64,000 nucleotides of DNA from an uncultured Spartobacteria bacterium (GCA_937960895.1 CALCJD010000001.1:23345-87344), one strand, 5' to 3'. Positions 42,934 through 51,651 are shown, numbered from the stretch's first letter. Notes: generated from the letters alone by a model not told the origin. Numbers and translations: made by a program.

Positions 42934-45249
42934 TCAGGCGTTTTTGAGCTGTTCGCCCTCGAGGACTTCGCGGCGGAGACTCTTGCCGCGGAGTTTGGTC
43001 CACCAGAGGACGATCGGCGAGGCCACGAAGATCGACGAATAGGTGCCGACCAGGATGCCGACGAGAATCGCGAACGAGAAGTCGCGCAGGACGGTTCCGC
43101 CGAAGAAATACAGCGCACCCACCGCAAACAACGTCGTGCCGCCGGTGAGAATCGTGCGGCCCAGGGTCTCGTTGATCGCCGTGTTCATCAGGGTCTGCGT
43201 CGATCCCCGCTCGCCCATCTTGAGGCCGGAGCGGATGCGGTCGAACACCACGATGGTGTCGTTCACCGAATAACCGGCGATGGTGAGGATGGCGCCCACC
43301 ATGACCAGGGACAGTTCGCCGCCGATGAGGGAGAACAGGCCCAGGGTGATGATGACGTCGTGGAGCAGGGCGGCCACGGTGGCCAGCGCGAACGAAAATT
43401 CGAAGCGCACCGTCACATACACCAGAATGCCCAGAATGCCCAGCACGAGGGCGAAGACGGCGCGTTTGGCAAATTCGAGGCCGATCTGCGGTCCCACCTT
43501 CGATTCCGAGAGCGCCACAACGCCCCGGTCCGGGAAGGTCTCCTGCAATTTCGTGAGGATTTCCGAGGACGTTCCGGCCGGGCTGCGGAAGGACAGCATC
43601 TCCTTCATGCCCTCGCGTTCGAACTGGATGGTCACGTCGCCGAGGTTGATGTTGGCCAGCGCGGCGCGGGCCTCCTCGACCGACACGGGTTTTTGCGAGT
43701 CGACGATCAGCAGGTCGCCGCCACGGAAATCAATGCCGAGATTCCCCTGGCCCCGAATGGCGATCACGGCAATGGAGCCGAGGATCAGAACCAGGGAGGT
43801 GCCCAGGGCAAGGTGGCGCTTCCCAAGGAAGTCGAACTTCTTCTTGGGAATGAGGTCGAGCATCGAGAGCTTGGAAAGGCCGCCCTTGTCGATCAACCAG
43901 CGGAACAACGTGCGGGTGACAAGCAGGGCGGAGAACATCGAGGCGATGATGCCGACGGTAAGCGTCACGGCGAATCCCTTCACCGATCCGGTCGCCTGCC
44001 AGAAGAGGATGATGGAGGTGATGAGGGTGGTGACGTTGGCGTCGAAGATGGCGCTGAACGCCTTGTCGTAGGCGTTTTCGAGGGCGGCGGCGAGGGACTT
44101 GCCCGCCGCGGTTTCCTCACGCAGGCGCTCGTAAATGAGCACGTTGGCGTCCACGGCCATGCCGATGGACAGGATGATTCCCGCGATGCCCGGCAGCGTC
44201 AGGACAAACTGGAACATCGCCATCAGGCCGAGCAGGATCACCAGGTTCACCAACAGGCCGATGAAGGCGACGATGCCGGCCATGCGGTAATAGATCATCA
44301 CGAAGGCGAAGACCATGACCAGGCCGCTCAAACCGGCCATGATGCCGCTGCGGATGGAGTCCATGCCCAAGCTGGGTGACACCGTGCGGGTTTCCTCGAT
44401 TTCCACCGGCACGCGCAGCGGGTTTTCCAGTGCGCTGGCCAGTTCCCGGGCCTCCTTTTCGGAAAAATTACCGGAAATCTGCGCCCTGCCGTGGTAGCGG
44501 GAGGTTTCCAGCCTCGGCGCGGAAATGACCTCGCCGTCCAGCAGGATGGCCAGCGGCTCGCCGACGTGCTGCGCCGCCACCTCGTCAAACTTCCGGGCGC
44601 CCTCGCTGTCGAGCTGGAGCGAAACGCCGTATCCCTTCTGGTCGTAGTAGGCCACAGCCCTCTCGACATGATCGCCGGAAACCTCGGGATTTTTCCGCAC
44701 AAGGAGCTTCGTCTCGATGGTTTTGCCATCGAGCTCCGTCTTGTAGGTTTTGATGACGTAGGCCGGATTCAGGAGCCTTTCACCGGCTTCAATCGCCGCA
44801 ATCTCCTCCGGCGTCGCGGGCAGCACGGACGCAAAATCGAGCTTGGCCACCTGCTGCAGCTGCTTGCGCTGCGCCTCGACGGCCTCCGGGGTCTCGAGGC
44901 CCGGAATTTGCACCATGATGCGGTTGTCCCCCTCGGGGGCGATGACCGGTTCCCGTCCGCCCAGGGCGTCCACCCGCTTGCGAATGACCTCCACCGCCTG
45001 GCCCATCAGGTCGGGGCTCAGAGTCCTGCCGTCCTGCGGCGTCAGCTTGAGCAGGAACGACGTGCCGCCCTTGAGGTCGAGGCCCAGCGGAATCTTCAGC
45101 TGGACAAACTGCTGGATGGAAAACGCCACCACCAGCACCGTGAGAACCAACCCCAGATTGCGTTTGCGCGAGGGAATGTCGGTGGCGAAATACCAGCCGA
45201 AGAGGGCAAGCAGGAACAGACCAACAAAAAAGGTGGCGGCGGGAGTCAT
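42934..45249 (-). CDS. secDF: Fused protein translocase subunit SecDF
   Basis: The 771-residue fusion helps SecYEG export using the proton gradient. The SecD part has a first span, the conserved LGLDLKGGTSFLLKL, a P1 region (about 70-300) and spans with GIAGIILSIGMAVDANVLIY. The SecF part starts with DFLGKRHLALG, carries NLGIDFRGGDLLIVD and ends with GYSVNDTIVVFDRIR. All twelve spans expected of a fused SecDF are visible. yajC lies 50 bases upstream, the usual pairing. The ATG at 45249 starts the first membrane span. Confidence 0.95.
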   Translation of the reverse strand: MTPAATFFVGLFLLALFGWYFATDIPSRKRNLGLVLTVLVVAFSIQQFVQLKIPLGLDLKGGTSFLLKLTPQDGRTLSPDLMGQAVEVIRKRVDALGGREPVIAPEGDNRIMVQIPGLETPEAVEAQRKQLQQVAKLDFASVLPATPEEIAAIEAGERLLNPAYVIKTYKTELDGKTIETKLLVRKNPEVSGDHVERAVAYYDQKGYGVSLQLDSEGARKFDEVAAQHVGEPLAILLDGEVISAPRLETSRYHGRAQISGNFSEKEARELASALENPLRVPVEIEETRTVSPSLGMDSIRSGIMAGLSGLVMVFAFVMIYYRMAGIVAFIGLLVNLVILLGLMAMFQFVLTLPGIAGIILSIGMAVDANVLIYERLREETAAGKSLAAALENAYDKAFSAIFDANVTTLITSIILFWQATGSVKGFAVTLTVGIIASMFSALLVTRTLFRWLIDKGGLSKLSMLDLIPKKKFDFLGKRHLALGTSLVLILGSIAVIAIRGQGNLGIDFRGGDLLIVDSQKPVSVEEARAALANINLGDVTIQFEREGMKEMLSFRSPAGTSSEILTKLQETFPDRGVVALSESKVGPQIGLEFAKRAVFALVLGILGILVYVTVRFEFSFALATVAALLHDVIITLGLFSLIGGELSLVMVGAILTIAGYSVNDTIVVFDRIRSGLKMGERGSTQTLMNTAINETLGRTILTGGTTLFAVGALYFFGGTVLRDFSFAILVGILVGTYSSIFVASPIVLWWTKLRGKSLRREVLEGEQLKNA

Positions 45250-45299
45250 GACGGAAAAAAGCTCTTCATGGACGGGGGATCAGCGTCGGAAGGAAGGAA

Positions 45300-45647
45300 T
45301 TATTTGCCTTCGGCGGTCGCTTCGGATCCTTTTTCGATCGCGGTGATCGCCGCGCGGTCGAATTCGATCTTCACATTGTCGGCCACCTTCAGCAGAACGG
45401 TTTTATCCTTCACATTCGCCACGACGCCATGAATTCCGGCGCTCGTGATCACGCGGTCGCCCGTTTTGATGGCGGCAATGAGGGCCGCATGTTCCTTGGC
45501 GCGTTTCTGCTGCGGACGGATGAGCAGGAAGTAGAAAATGATGAAAATGAAGATCAGCGGCAGGAGCGAAATGATGGGCGAGGGCTGCTCCTGCCCGGGC
45601 GCCGGGGCGGCGGCTTGCGCGAGAATAAGAAGATCGGTGAAATTCAT
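45300..45647 (-). CDS. yajC: Preprotein translocase subunit YajC
   Basis: The 115-residue single-span protein associates with SecDF. After a short N-terminus with AQAAAPAPGQEQPSP, the span LLPLIFIFIIFYFLLIRPQQ is followed by KRAKEHAALIAAIKTGDRVI and TSAGIHGVVANV, the YajC signature. A promoter (TTGCCT, 16, TAATCT) ends 10 bases before the ATG, so the yajC-secDF mRNA would have almost no leader. Confidence 0.95.
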   Translation of the reverse strand: MNFTDLLILAQAAAPAPGQEQPSPIISLLPLIFIFIIFYFLLIRPQQKRAKEHAALIAAIKTGDRVITSAGIHGVVANVKDKTVLLKVADNVKIEFDRAAITAIEKGSEATAEGK

Positions 45648-45657
45648 GGAACCGACT

Positions 45658-45685
45658 AGATTACCGTCCGTCCGGCGTTAGGCAA
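45658..45685 (-). promoter_or_regulatory. Promoter of yajC-secDF
   Basis: On the minus strand, TTGCCT (45685-45680), a 16-base spacer and TAATCT (45663-45658). The ATG is 10 bases downstream. Confidence 0.5.
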
Positions 45686-45792
45686 ATGCGAAATGCGGGC
45701 CGGTTGGGAACGCAAAAACCGGGCGAAGACCCGACAGGGGGGCCCGGCCCGTCGCCCAAACGGCGGGAGGACGCGGCTTTTCCGAATCCGCT

Positions 45793-46668
45793 CTAAATGT
45801 CGTTGGGCCGGGCAACCATGATTCCCGCGTGCAGGGAATAGCGGTTCAGATAGTCGCTCAGGCGGGAATCCAGAATCACCTCCCGGGCGTTTCTGGAGGC
45901 GTGGAGGAAGCGGAGCACCCCCTTTTTGTCCCGGTAGGCGAGTCCGACATGGGAGGTGTAGGAACCGTGCCAGGTGGTCACGATGCAGACGATGTCCCCG
46001 TTGCGGAGGTGTTTTTCCGCGGCGGGCACGGCGGATTTCGGCACGTACCAAATGCCCCGGTCGGAGAGGCGTTTTTCCACCATGGCCATGAAGGGAATCA
46101 TGGAGGGGTCTTCGCGCAGCTGGGGAAAATATTTCGAAGCGGAACCGCCCATGTAGTTCATGGTGCGGGTGAGCTTGCGGGCTCCGGGCAGGGAAGGCGT
46201 GATGTCCTTGACCAGTCCGCGGCGCTGGTTGTCCTGCAACCAGTCCTCGAGATGATGGAGCCGCGAGGTGAACTTTCCGTTGCATTTTCCGCCGCGGTAG
46301 CGGTCGAGCTCAATCATGCGAAGGAGGTCGGCGCGGGTGGGTTTCTCCGAGATCTTGAGGGCACGGGCCGTCCCCAGGGCGATTTCAAAGAACGTCCAGC
46401 AGTCCATTCCCAACATGTTGACGCTGGGCGTCTCGATGCGGGTGTCGAGCTCCAGGGTGTAGTTCTTGTAGGGTGTGCCCTGCAGGGCGAGTCCGATCCG
46501 TGCCGTCCGTTCGCCGATCGGCAGATCACGCCAGCCCTGGGAAACCGCCCGGTCGACCAGGGCCTGGTATTTGGCGGGGCCCACAAAAACCACGTTTTCA
46601 GGCAGCGACGCCGCGGACAGCGAGGTTACGGCGGCCAAGAGCACGGCCGGAAAAAGCACACGAAACAT
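45793..46668 (-). CDS. DUF1460 N-acetylmuramoyl-L-alanine amidase-like protein
   Basis: The 291-residue exported protein has a signal peptide (MFRVLFPAVLLAAVTSLSAA) and the DUF1460 body (PF07313). NMLGMDCWTFFEIALGTARA holds the NlpC/P60-like cysteine and HGSYTSHVGLAYRD the histidine. Characterised relatives cleave peptidoglycan fragments, so a cell-wall recycling or remodelling role is likely. The ATG at 46668 begins the signal peptide, with AGGA about 10 bases upstream; the frame upstream to 46845 overlaps the divergent DUF4870 gene and is rejected. Confidence 0.82.
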   Translation of the reverse strand: MFRVLFPAVLLAAVTSLSAASLPENVVFVGPAKYQALVDRAVSQGWRDLPIGERTARIGLALQGTPYKNYTLELDTRIETPSVNMLGMDCWTFFEIALGTARALKISEKPTRADLLRMIELDRYRGGKCNGKFTSRLHHLEDWLQDNQRRGLVKDITPSLPGARKLTRTMNYMGGSASKYFPQLREDPSMIPFMAMVEKRLSDRGIWYVPKSAVPAAEKHLRNGDIVCIVTTWHGSYTSHVGLAYRDKKGVLRFLHASRNAREVILDSRLSDYLNRYSLHAGIMVARPNDI

Positions 46669-46755
46669 GTCCGAAATCCTACCGGGAAAACCGCCGTCCG
46701 CAACACCGTGCAATGAACATCGACGCCCTGCAACGATTCTGCTAGGTCTTTTCGC

Positions 46756-47148
46756 ATGGAAACGACGCCGCCCAACACGCCCGAGCCCGCACCCCCCACC
46801 CCTCCGTCCGGTCCGGACGAGAGACAATGGAAAACATTCCTCCATCTGAGCGCCCTCATCGGCCTGGTGCTTCCGACATGCGGAAACATCGTCGGACCTC
46901 TGGTGATCTGGCTTCTCAAGAAGCAGGAGCTTCCCGGACTGGAAGCGGAGGGACGCAAGGTTCTGAATTTCCAGATCTCCGCGACGATTTACATGGTGGT
47001 GCTGTCGCTCATCGGCTTCATCGCCTGCGTGTTTGTTTTCCTGCCGCTCGCCGTCTTCATCTGGTGGCTCGTCTACACCATTCTGGGGGCGGTCAAGGCC
47101 AGCAACAACGAGTCCATCGAGTTCCCGCTGACCATCAAGTTCCTCTGA
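46756..47148 (+). CDS. DUF4870 small membrane protein
   Basis: The 130-residue protein has a proline-rich cytoplasmic N-terminus (TTPPNTPEPAPPTPPSGPD). DUF4870 follows: WKTFLHLSALIGLVLPTCGN, a short loop GPLVIWLLKKQE, then two spans (ISATIYMVVLSLIGFIACVF, LAVFIWWLVYTILGAVKA). The function of the family is unknown. It is divergent from the DUF1460 gene with 87 bases between starts and is followed by two-component relics. Confidence 0.85.
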   Translation: METTPPNTPEPAPPTPPSGPDERQWKTFLHLSALIGLVLPTCGNIVGPLVIWLLKKQELPGLEAEGRKVLNFQISATIYMVVLSLIGFIACVFVFLPLAVFIWWLVYTILGAVKASNNESIEFPLTIKFL

Positions 47149-47159
47149 TCCTCCCGGCC

Positions 47160-47394
47160 GTGAAAAGCCTCGTGGCGGAGGACGATCCGGGCCTTTTCAA
47201 GGTGCTGGAATAATTGCTGAAGGCGGCCGGCCATGACGTGCCGGCCCGCCTCCCGCGGGGCGGTGGCGCCGGAGAAGGCGCACGGGGCGGACTGCATCGT
47301 CCTGGATGTGGGGCTGTCCTGACGGCTTCGGGATTTGCCGGCGATCCGCAGGACGTCGGAGGTTCCGTTCCTCTTCCTGACGTCCCGCTCCGAG
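47160..47394 (+). pseudogene. Response regulator remnant
   Basis: Broken reading frames still spell a receiver domain. VKSLVAEDDPGLFKVLE ends in a stop at 47211, LLKAAGHDVPAR follows, then in another frame DCIVLDVGL (phospho-Asp strand) ends in a stop. Finally LPAIRRTSEVPFLFLTSRSE appears, which corresponds to the beta4 strand. There are at least two stops and frameshifts, and everything after the beta4 strand is missing. Confidence 0.7.
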
Positions 47395-47420
47395 GGCTGC
47401 GGCATCGACCCCACCCTTCA

Positions 47421-47592
47421 GCCCGCGTGTTTGAGCACTTTTTCACCACGCCGCATCCGGTGACCGGACGCCGCGGTACGGGTCCGGGTCGGGCCATTGC
47501 CACGTCCCTCGTCACCCGCGCCCAAGGCCGCATCACGCTTCACAGCCGGCCCGGAGAGGGCACCGCCCCGGAGGTTCGGTTCCCGCCGCCCC
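47421..47592 (+). pseudogene. Histidine kinase C-terminal remnant
   Basis: An open stretch encodes the end of a kinase ATPase domain: VFEHFFTTPHPVTGRRGTGP then GRAIATSLVTRAQGRITLHS and RPGEGTAPEVRFP. These are the F-box and G-boxes, but GLGLA has become GPGRA. No H-box or N-box precedes it. With the receiver remnant just upstream, a two-component pair has collapsed by internal deletion. Confidence 0.65.
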
Positions 47593-47669
47593 GGGCGGAG
47601 ACGGAAACGGCTGAGTCCGGAGCGGCCTGCGGAATTGACACCACACCCGGCCCGTTTTATCCCTCGGTC

Positions 47670-47819
47670 ATGGACCCCCACCAGACTGTCGAAGACCGGC
47701 AGATCCGCCGTCTGCTCATCATCGTGCCCACGCTTGCGGTGCTGGGTTTTCTCGCCACGGCCGGACTGGCGACCATCCTGATTTCGGCCAATTTCAATCC
47801 GATGAACTGGCTCGAGTAG
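47670..47819 (+). CDS. Possible small single-span membrane protein
   Basis: A 49-residue frame starts MDPHQTVEDRQIRRLLIIVP and has one hydrophobic span (LLIIVPTLAVLGFLATAGLA). Its composition looks like a real small membrane protein. It has no clear ribosome site, and its last 26 bases overlap the opposite-strand YihY gene. It could also be part of the decayed region upstream. Confidence 0.4.
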   Translation: MDPHQTVEDRQIRRLLIIVPTLAVLGFLATAGLATILISANFNPMNWLE

Positions 47820-48732
47820 CCGTCTCCGCCAATTCCCCCCGCACCTGGGCCCGGGCGGAGCACAGGCAGCCCCCGAAAATGATGATCATTCCGGAGACAT
47901 ACACCCAGAGCAGCAGCAGCATCAGGCTGCCCATTGCCCCGTAGATGCCGTAGTTTACGATCCGCGGCAGATAGTTGACGAAGGCCACCTGGCAGACCTG
48001 CAGGGCCACCGTCACCAGCAGGGCCGCCCCCCACACGTGGCGAAACCGGACCATCCGGCGCGGCGCCACCATGTACAGGAGGCTGAAGGAATAAAACAAC
48101 ACGGCGGCGCCGATCAGATAGCGGCTCAGATCCAGAAGGCGGGAAACCAGATGGAGGTCGTATTCGGGAAAATGCAGGTGGAAAAAATCCGCCGCGCTGA
48201 GCAGAAAGAGGCGTGCGCCCTGCAGGAGGGCGGGAATGAGGAGGCCGGCAAACAGGGCGCTGGCAATGACCGCAACCATCAGCAGATTTTTGAGGGGGAT
48301 CTGCCACCACGGGATTTCCACGGTGTGCCAGGCCCGGTTGACGCCGCGCACCAACGCCTGGAAAAACCGCATCGAGGACCACAGCAGGACCACCAGGGAA
48401 ATGACCCCGACCCCGCCGCGCGCCTCCTCGAGATTTTTCACCGCCTTCCAGAGGAACTCCTGCTGGTCCACGTTCAGCGGCAGGAACCCCTTGATGCCGT
48501 CCACCAGTTCGCCCGGATCCAAAAACAGCGAGCCGATCGTGAGCAGAAAGGCCACCAGGGGAAACAGGGAGAAAAAAACGTAATAGGCAAACGACGCGGC
48601 GCGCTGCTCGCCGTCGATGTCGCTGTAAATGCGCAGCGTGGTCCTCAGCGTCCGCCAGCTGGAACTCCGTTCGAGCCGTTCCCCAAGCGCCTTCAAATGT
48701 TCGCGCCAGGAAGTCGGAGAAGGATCGGCCAT
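47794..48732 (-). CDS. YihY/virulence factor BrkB family membrane protein
   Basis: The 312-residue protein has the BrkB/YihY signature near the N-terminus (AASFAYYVFFSLFPLVAFLL) and six spans, ending MLLLLWVYVSGMIIIFGGCL. The central VVLLWSSMRFFQALVRGVNR is also typical. The family was once called ribonuclease BN by mistake; its transport role is unsettled. The ATG at 48732 is chosen over 48780 because MADPSPTSWREHLK leads directly into the conserved region. Confidence 0.88.
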   Translation of the reverse strand: MADPSPTSWREHLKALGERLERSSSWRTLRTTLRIYSDIDGEQRAASFAYYVFFSLFPLVAFLLTIGSLFLDPGELVDGIKGFLPLNVDQQEFLWKAVKNLEEARGGVGVISLVVLLWSSMRFFQALVRGVNRAWHTVEIPWWQIPLKNLLMVAVIASALFAGLLIPALLQGARLFLLSAADFFHLHFPEYDLHLVSRLLDLSRYLIGAAVLFYSFSLLYMVAPRRMVRFRHVWGAALLVTVALQVCQVAFVNYLPRIVNYGIYGAMGSLMLLLLWVYVSGMIIIFGGCLCSARAQVRGELAETATRASSSD

Positions 48733-48771
48733 GGCGGGATTAAACGGCAATCGCCGCGGGGGAAAAGAAAA

Positions 48772-48797
48772 AGCGCGCAAGGGGGTCCCTGCGCGCT
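48772..48797 (-). terminator. Intrinsic terminator of the small secreted protein gene
   Basis: AGCGCGCA (48772-48779) pairs with TGCGCGCT (48790-48797), followed on the minus strand by TTTTCTTTTCC. It starts 19 bases after the stop of the 56-codon gene. Confidence 0.75.
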
Positions 48798-48816
48798 CTT
48801 TCGGAGGAATTCAAAA

Positions 48817-48987
48817 CTATTCCTGAATCCGGATCACCAACGACGACTGGCCGCCTTCCTTGCTTTTGCCACCGTCCTTCGGCTTGTCCCCGCCGCCTCC
48901 GCAGCCACCGCCCGACGGGCAGTTGCCGGCAAGGGCCGGGACGGAAATCAGGGCGACACAGGAGAGACTGAGAAGGAACGTTTTCAT
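48817..48987 (-). CDS. Small secreted Gly/Cys-rich protein
   Basis: The 56-residue protein has a clear signal peptide (MKTFLLSLSCVALISVPALA, cleavage after ALA-G). The mature part of about 36 residues is rich in Gly, Lys and Ser with two cysteines (NCPSGGGCGGGGDKPKDGG) and ends SLVIRIQE. I do not know the family. It has its own terminator, which supports a real transcript. It lies between pdxH and the YihY gene on the same strand. Confidence 0.65.
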   Translation of the reverse strand: MKTFLLSLSCVALISVPALAGNCPSGGGCGGGGDKPKDGGKSKEGGQSSLVIRIQE

Positions 48988-49065
48988 AACGGACACAGCA
49001 TCATCCGGAGTTTCCGGAAGTCAACCGGAAAGAAACATCCGGGAGAAAGGCCCGGAGCGCAGGTG

Positions 49066-49704
49066 CTACGGCGAAAGGCGGTCGATGCGCCATCCCCCGC
49101 CCTCGCGGGTATAAAGGAACCGGTCGTGCAGACGGCTGGTCCGGCCCTGCCAGAACTCGACGGCCTCCGGCACCACGCGATAGCCGCCCCAGAAATCCGG
49201 CAGGGGCACCTCGCCGTTGGCAAACTTGCGCCGCATTTCCTCGAATTTCATCTCCAGCAGCTTGCGCGAGGAGATCACCCGGCTTTGGTGCGACACCCAG
49301 GCTCCCACCCGGCTGGTAAACGGCCGGCTCACAAAATACGCCAGGCTCTCCGCCGCGGAGATGCGCTCCGCGCGACCCTGGATGGACACCTGCCTCTCGA
49401 GCGGCAGCCAGGGAAAAAGCAGGGCCACCTGCGGGTTCTCGGCGATCTGGCGGGCCTTGACGCTGGTGTAGTTCGTGAAAAAGACAAACCCCTTCTCGTC
49501 GTAGGCCTTCAGAAGAACGGTCCGCGCCGTCACCCGTCCCGCCGCGTTCGCCGTGGCCAGGGTCATCGCATTGGGCTCGCACACCTTGCCGCTTGCCACC
49601 GCCTCCTCAAACCACTTCCGGAACTGGACCACCGGATCGGCGTCCAGATCCTCGCGGTGCAGGGCCCCCGATTCGTAGTTTTCCCGGAGATTGGCTGGAT
49701 CCAT
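49066..49704 (-). CDS. pdxH: Pyridoxine/pyridoxamine 5'-phosphate oxidase
   Basis: The 212-residue FMN enzyme makes pyridoxal phosphate. Family blocks are in order: MDPANLRENYESGALHREDL, EPNAMTLATANAAGRVTART, VLLKAYDEKGFVFFTNYTS, ARQIAENPQVALLFPWLPLE then RQVSIQGRAERI, and the C-terminal EFWQGRTSRLHDRFLY with WRIDRLSP. The length matches E. coli PdxH. The ATG at 49704 gives the usual N-terminus. It is downstream of the TPR gene on the same strand. Confidence 0.97.
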   Translation of the reverse strand: MDPANLRENYESGALHREDLDADPVVQFRKWFEEAVASGKVCEPNAMTLATANAAGRVTARTVLLKAYDEKGFVFFTNYTSVKARQIAENPQVALLFPWLPLERQVSIQGRAERISAAESLAYFVSRPFTSRVGAWVSHQSRVISSRKLLEMKFEEMRRKFANGEVPLPDFWGGYRVVPEAVEFWQGRTSRLHDRFLYTREGGGWRIDRLSP

Positions 49705-49775
49705 GTTCCTACCATCGCCAGCGGAAAAATCGATGGCAATGGTTTTGCAGCGCGCCGCCAAGGATTCCGCGGTTC

Positions 49776-51509
49776 CTACGGCGCCTTGGGCTGCTGGACG
49801 ACCTTTTCGGCGGCCTTGTCGAGTTTGGCTGCGACGGCCTTGTTTTCCGGATCGAGCTGGAGGGATTTCTGCCAGTACAGAATGGCCTCCGCCTTTTTTC
49901 CGAGCTTGTCGTAGGCTTCGCCGATGTGGTCGAAGACCACGGCGTCCGGCTCCTCCAGCGCCTCCGCGGCCCGCATCAGTTCGGTGAGCGCCTCCTGATA
50001 TCTGCCCTGTTTGAAATAAAGCCAGCCCAGGCTGTCGATGTAGGCACCATTGCCCGGCTCGATCTCAAGCGCCCGACGGATGAGCTGCTCCGCCTCCTCG
50101 AGGTTGGTGCCCTGCTCAACCCACATGTAACCGAGGTAGTTGTAGGCCCGGGCGGCGTCATTCGGATCAAGCTCAATGCTTTTCCGGAACAGTTCCGCCG
50201 CCCTTACATACTGCCCCGCCCGCTCGGCGGCGGCGCCGTAGGCGAAATAAAAGTCGGCATTCAGCATCTCGGGATCGGTGTTGGCCGCTTCGACAAGGGC
50301 GGTTTCAAACACCTTGAGCGCCTCCTCGTGCCGCTTGGCCTCGCTGAGGGCGCGGGCATGCATGAAGCTCAGACGGCTGGACCGCGGGAACCGTTTGCGG
50401 GCCTCGGCCAGCTGATCGGCGGCTTCGTCGAACCGCCGGAGCTCAAAAAGCAGTTCCGCCACCTCGCCGTAACGCTCGATGCGGGTGGGATCCATGATGA
50501 GCGCCTGCCGGGCATGGGTGAGGGCCTTTTCGAGGTTGCCCGCCTGCAGGTTCAGGATCCGGAGCTGGTCGTAGGCTTCGCGGTTCAGGGGGTCGAATTT
50601 GACAACCTCCTCCAAGACGGCGATGGCTTCGGCGGGCCGTCCGGTTTCGATATAACAGGCGGCCAGCTTTTCCCGCGCCTTCGGGAAGGACGGTTTGATA
50701 TCCACCAGCTTGCGATAGAGCGGAAGGGCCTTCTCGAGCTGCCGGGCCAGGGAATAAAGATCCGCGGCCCGATTGAGCACCTCGGGGTCCTCCCCTCCCA
50801 GCATTTCCGCCTTCCCGAGCAGGGCGGAGAGACGCTGCAGGTCGGACTCGGAAAATTGCGCCCCGGAGCGCAGGGTCTCCCGGTTCACCGTCTCGGCCAG
50901 GGCCAGCCAGAACCGGGGGTCGGTGCTTTTCGAGCGGGCCGCCTTTTCCAGAACCTGCTGCGCCTTTGTCCGCTGGCCCTGGGAAAGATGAATTTCCCAC
51001 AGCATGGCGTACGGAGGAAAGGTCTTTGGTGCGGCCTCCAGCGCCATCTGCGCGTATTTGACGGCCATGTCCGGCTTCTGCAGATGGCGCAGATACACCG
51101 AGGAGAGGGCCAGGCAGGCGGAGGTGTCGCCCGGAGCCGCCTTGATGGCGTCCTTCAAAACCGCAATCGCCTCCGCCGTCTCATTGCGGCGCAGGTAATC
51201 GTACGACAGCTCGATGGCGAGCTGCGTATTGGCGGGATCGAGGGCCAGCGACCTGCGCTTGCTCTCGAGGGCTTTCTCCGGTCCTTCGCTCTCCTCCTCG
51301 AAGAGGCCGGTCATGAACCACGCCAGAGCGTCCGCCTTGCGCTGGCCCGCAGGCTCAAGCGCGGAGGCGGGCTCCGGAACTTCGTCTGGCAGCAAATCCG
51401 CAACGGCGGCCCGCGCGGGCAGCGCGGCGAGTCCCCAAACCATGGCGGCAAAGAGAACGGACTGCCGAGTTCTGCACCCGGCAGCCCGGTAAATCCTCTT
51501 CCTGCTCAT
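49776..51509 (-). CDS. Exported TPR-repeat protein
   Basis: The 577-residue protein has a signal peptide (QSVLFAAMVWGLAALPARA) and about 12 tetratricopeptide repeats from residue 60 on, for example PEVLNRAADLYSLARQLEKA, REAYDQLRILNLQAGNLEKA and GAYIDSLGWLYFKQGRYQEA. The last pattern, YIDSLGWLYFKQG, is typical of outer-membrane-associated TPR scaffolds. The partners are unknown. A promoter TTGCGC, 16, TAAAGT (51517-51544) overlaps the end of the bS22-like gene and stops 7 bases before the ATG. Confidence 0.85.
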   Translation of the reverse strand: MSRKRIYRAAGCRTRQSVLFAAMVWGLAALPARAAVADLLPDEVPEPASALEPAGQRKADALAWFMTGLFEEESEGPEKALESKRRSLALDPANTQLAIELSYDYLRRNETAEAIAVLKDAIKAAPGDTSACLALSSVYLRHLQKPDMAVKYAQMALEAAPKTFPPYAMLWEIHLSQGQRTKAQQVLEKAARSKSTDPRFWLALAETVNRETLRSGAQFSESDLQRLSALLGKAEMLGGEDPEVLNRAADLYSLARQLEKALPLYRKLVDIKPSFPKAREKLAACYIETGRPAEAIAVLEEVVKFDPLNREAYDQLRILNLQAGNLEKALTHARQALIMDPTRIERYGEVAELLFELRRFDEAADQLAEARKRFPRSSRLSFMHARALSEAKRHEEALKVFETALVEAANTDPEMLNADFYFAYGAAAERAGQYVRAAELFRKSIELDPNDAARAYNYLGYMWVEQGTNLEEAEQLIRRALEIEPGNGAYIDSLGWLYFKQGRYQEALTELMRAAEALEEPDAVVFDHIGEAYDKLGKKAEAILYWQKSLQLDPENKAVAAKLDKAAEKVVQQPKAP

Positions 51510-51516
51510 GGCGGAA

Positions 51517-51544
51517 ACTTTATCCGTTACGACTTGTAGCGCAA
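51517..51544 (-). promoter_or_regulatory. Promoter of the TPR gene
   Basis: On the minus strand, TTGCGC (51544-51539), 16 bases, TAAAGT (51522-51517), with the ATG 7 bases on. It lies partly inside the preceding small gene. Confidence 0.45.
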
Positions 51545-51631
51545 ACGCTTCTTATGGCGATTTTCGCGCATGCGCTTGCGGCGCTTGTGCTTCGCGATCT
51601 TCGCCTTTCTTTTCTTTTTGAGTGAACCCAT
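51527..51631 (-). CDS. Tiny basic ribosomal-type protein (bS22/mS38-like, AURKAIP1/COX24 domain)
   Basis: The 34-residue protein is almost entirely Lys/Arg: MGSLKKKRKAKIAKHKRRKR, then MRENRHKKRLRYKS. This matches the short AURKAIP1/COX24 family, which in mycobacteria is ribosomal protein bS22 and in mitochondria mS38, bound at the decoding side of the small subunit. It lies between hisG (20 bases upstream) and the TPR gene. The ribosomal role is inferred from sequence likeness. It is too short for most gene finders. Confidence 0.75.
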   Translation of the reverse strand: MGSLKKKRKAKIAKHKRRKRMRENRHKKRLRYKS

Positions 51632-51651
51632 GAGAGAGTGTGTGAACTGAA

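Noticed and set aside
42735..42947. 70-codon plus-strand frame across the hairpins near secDF
   Set aside because: No ribosome site and an amino-acid composition dictated by the inverted repeats.
47214..47669. Reading the kinase relic and the small membrane protein as one 201-codon gene
   Set aside because: The frame strings together a receiver tail, a decayed ATPase end and a membrane span with no consistent domain order.
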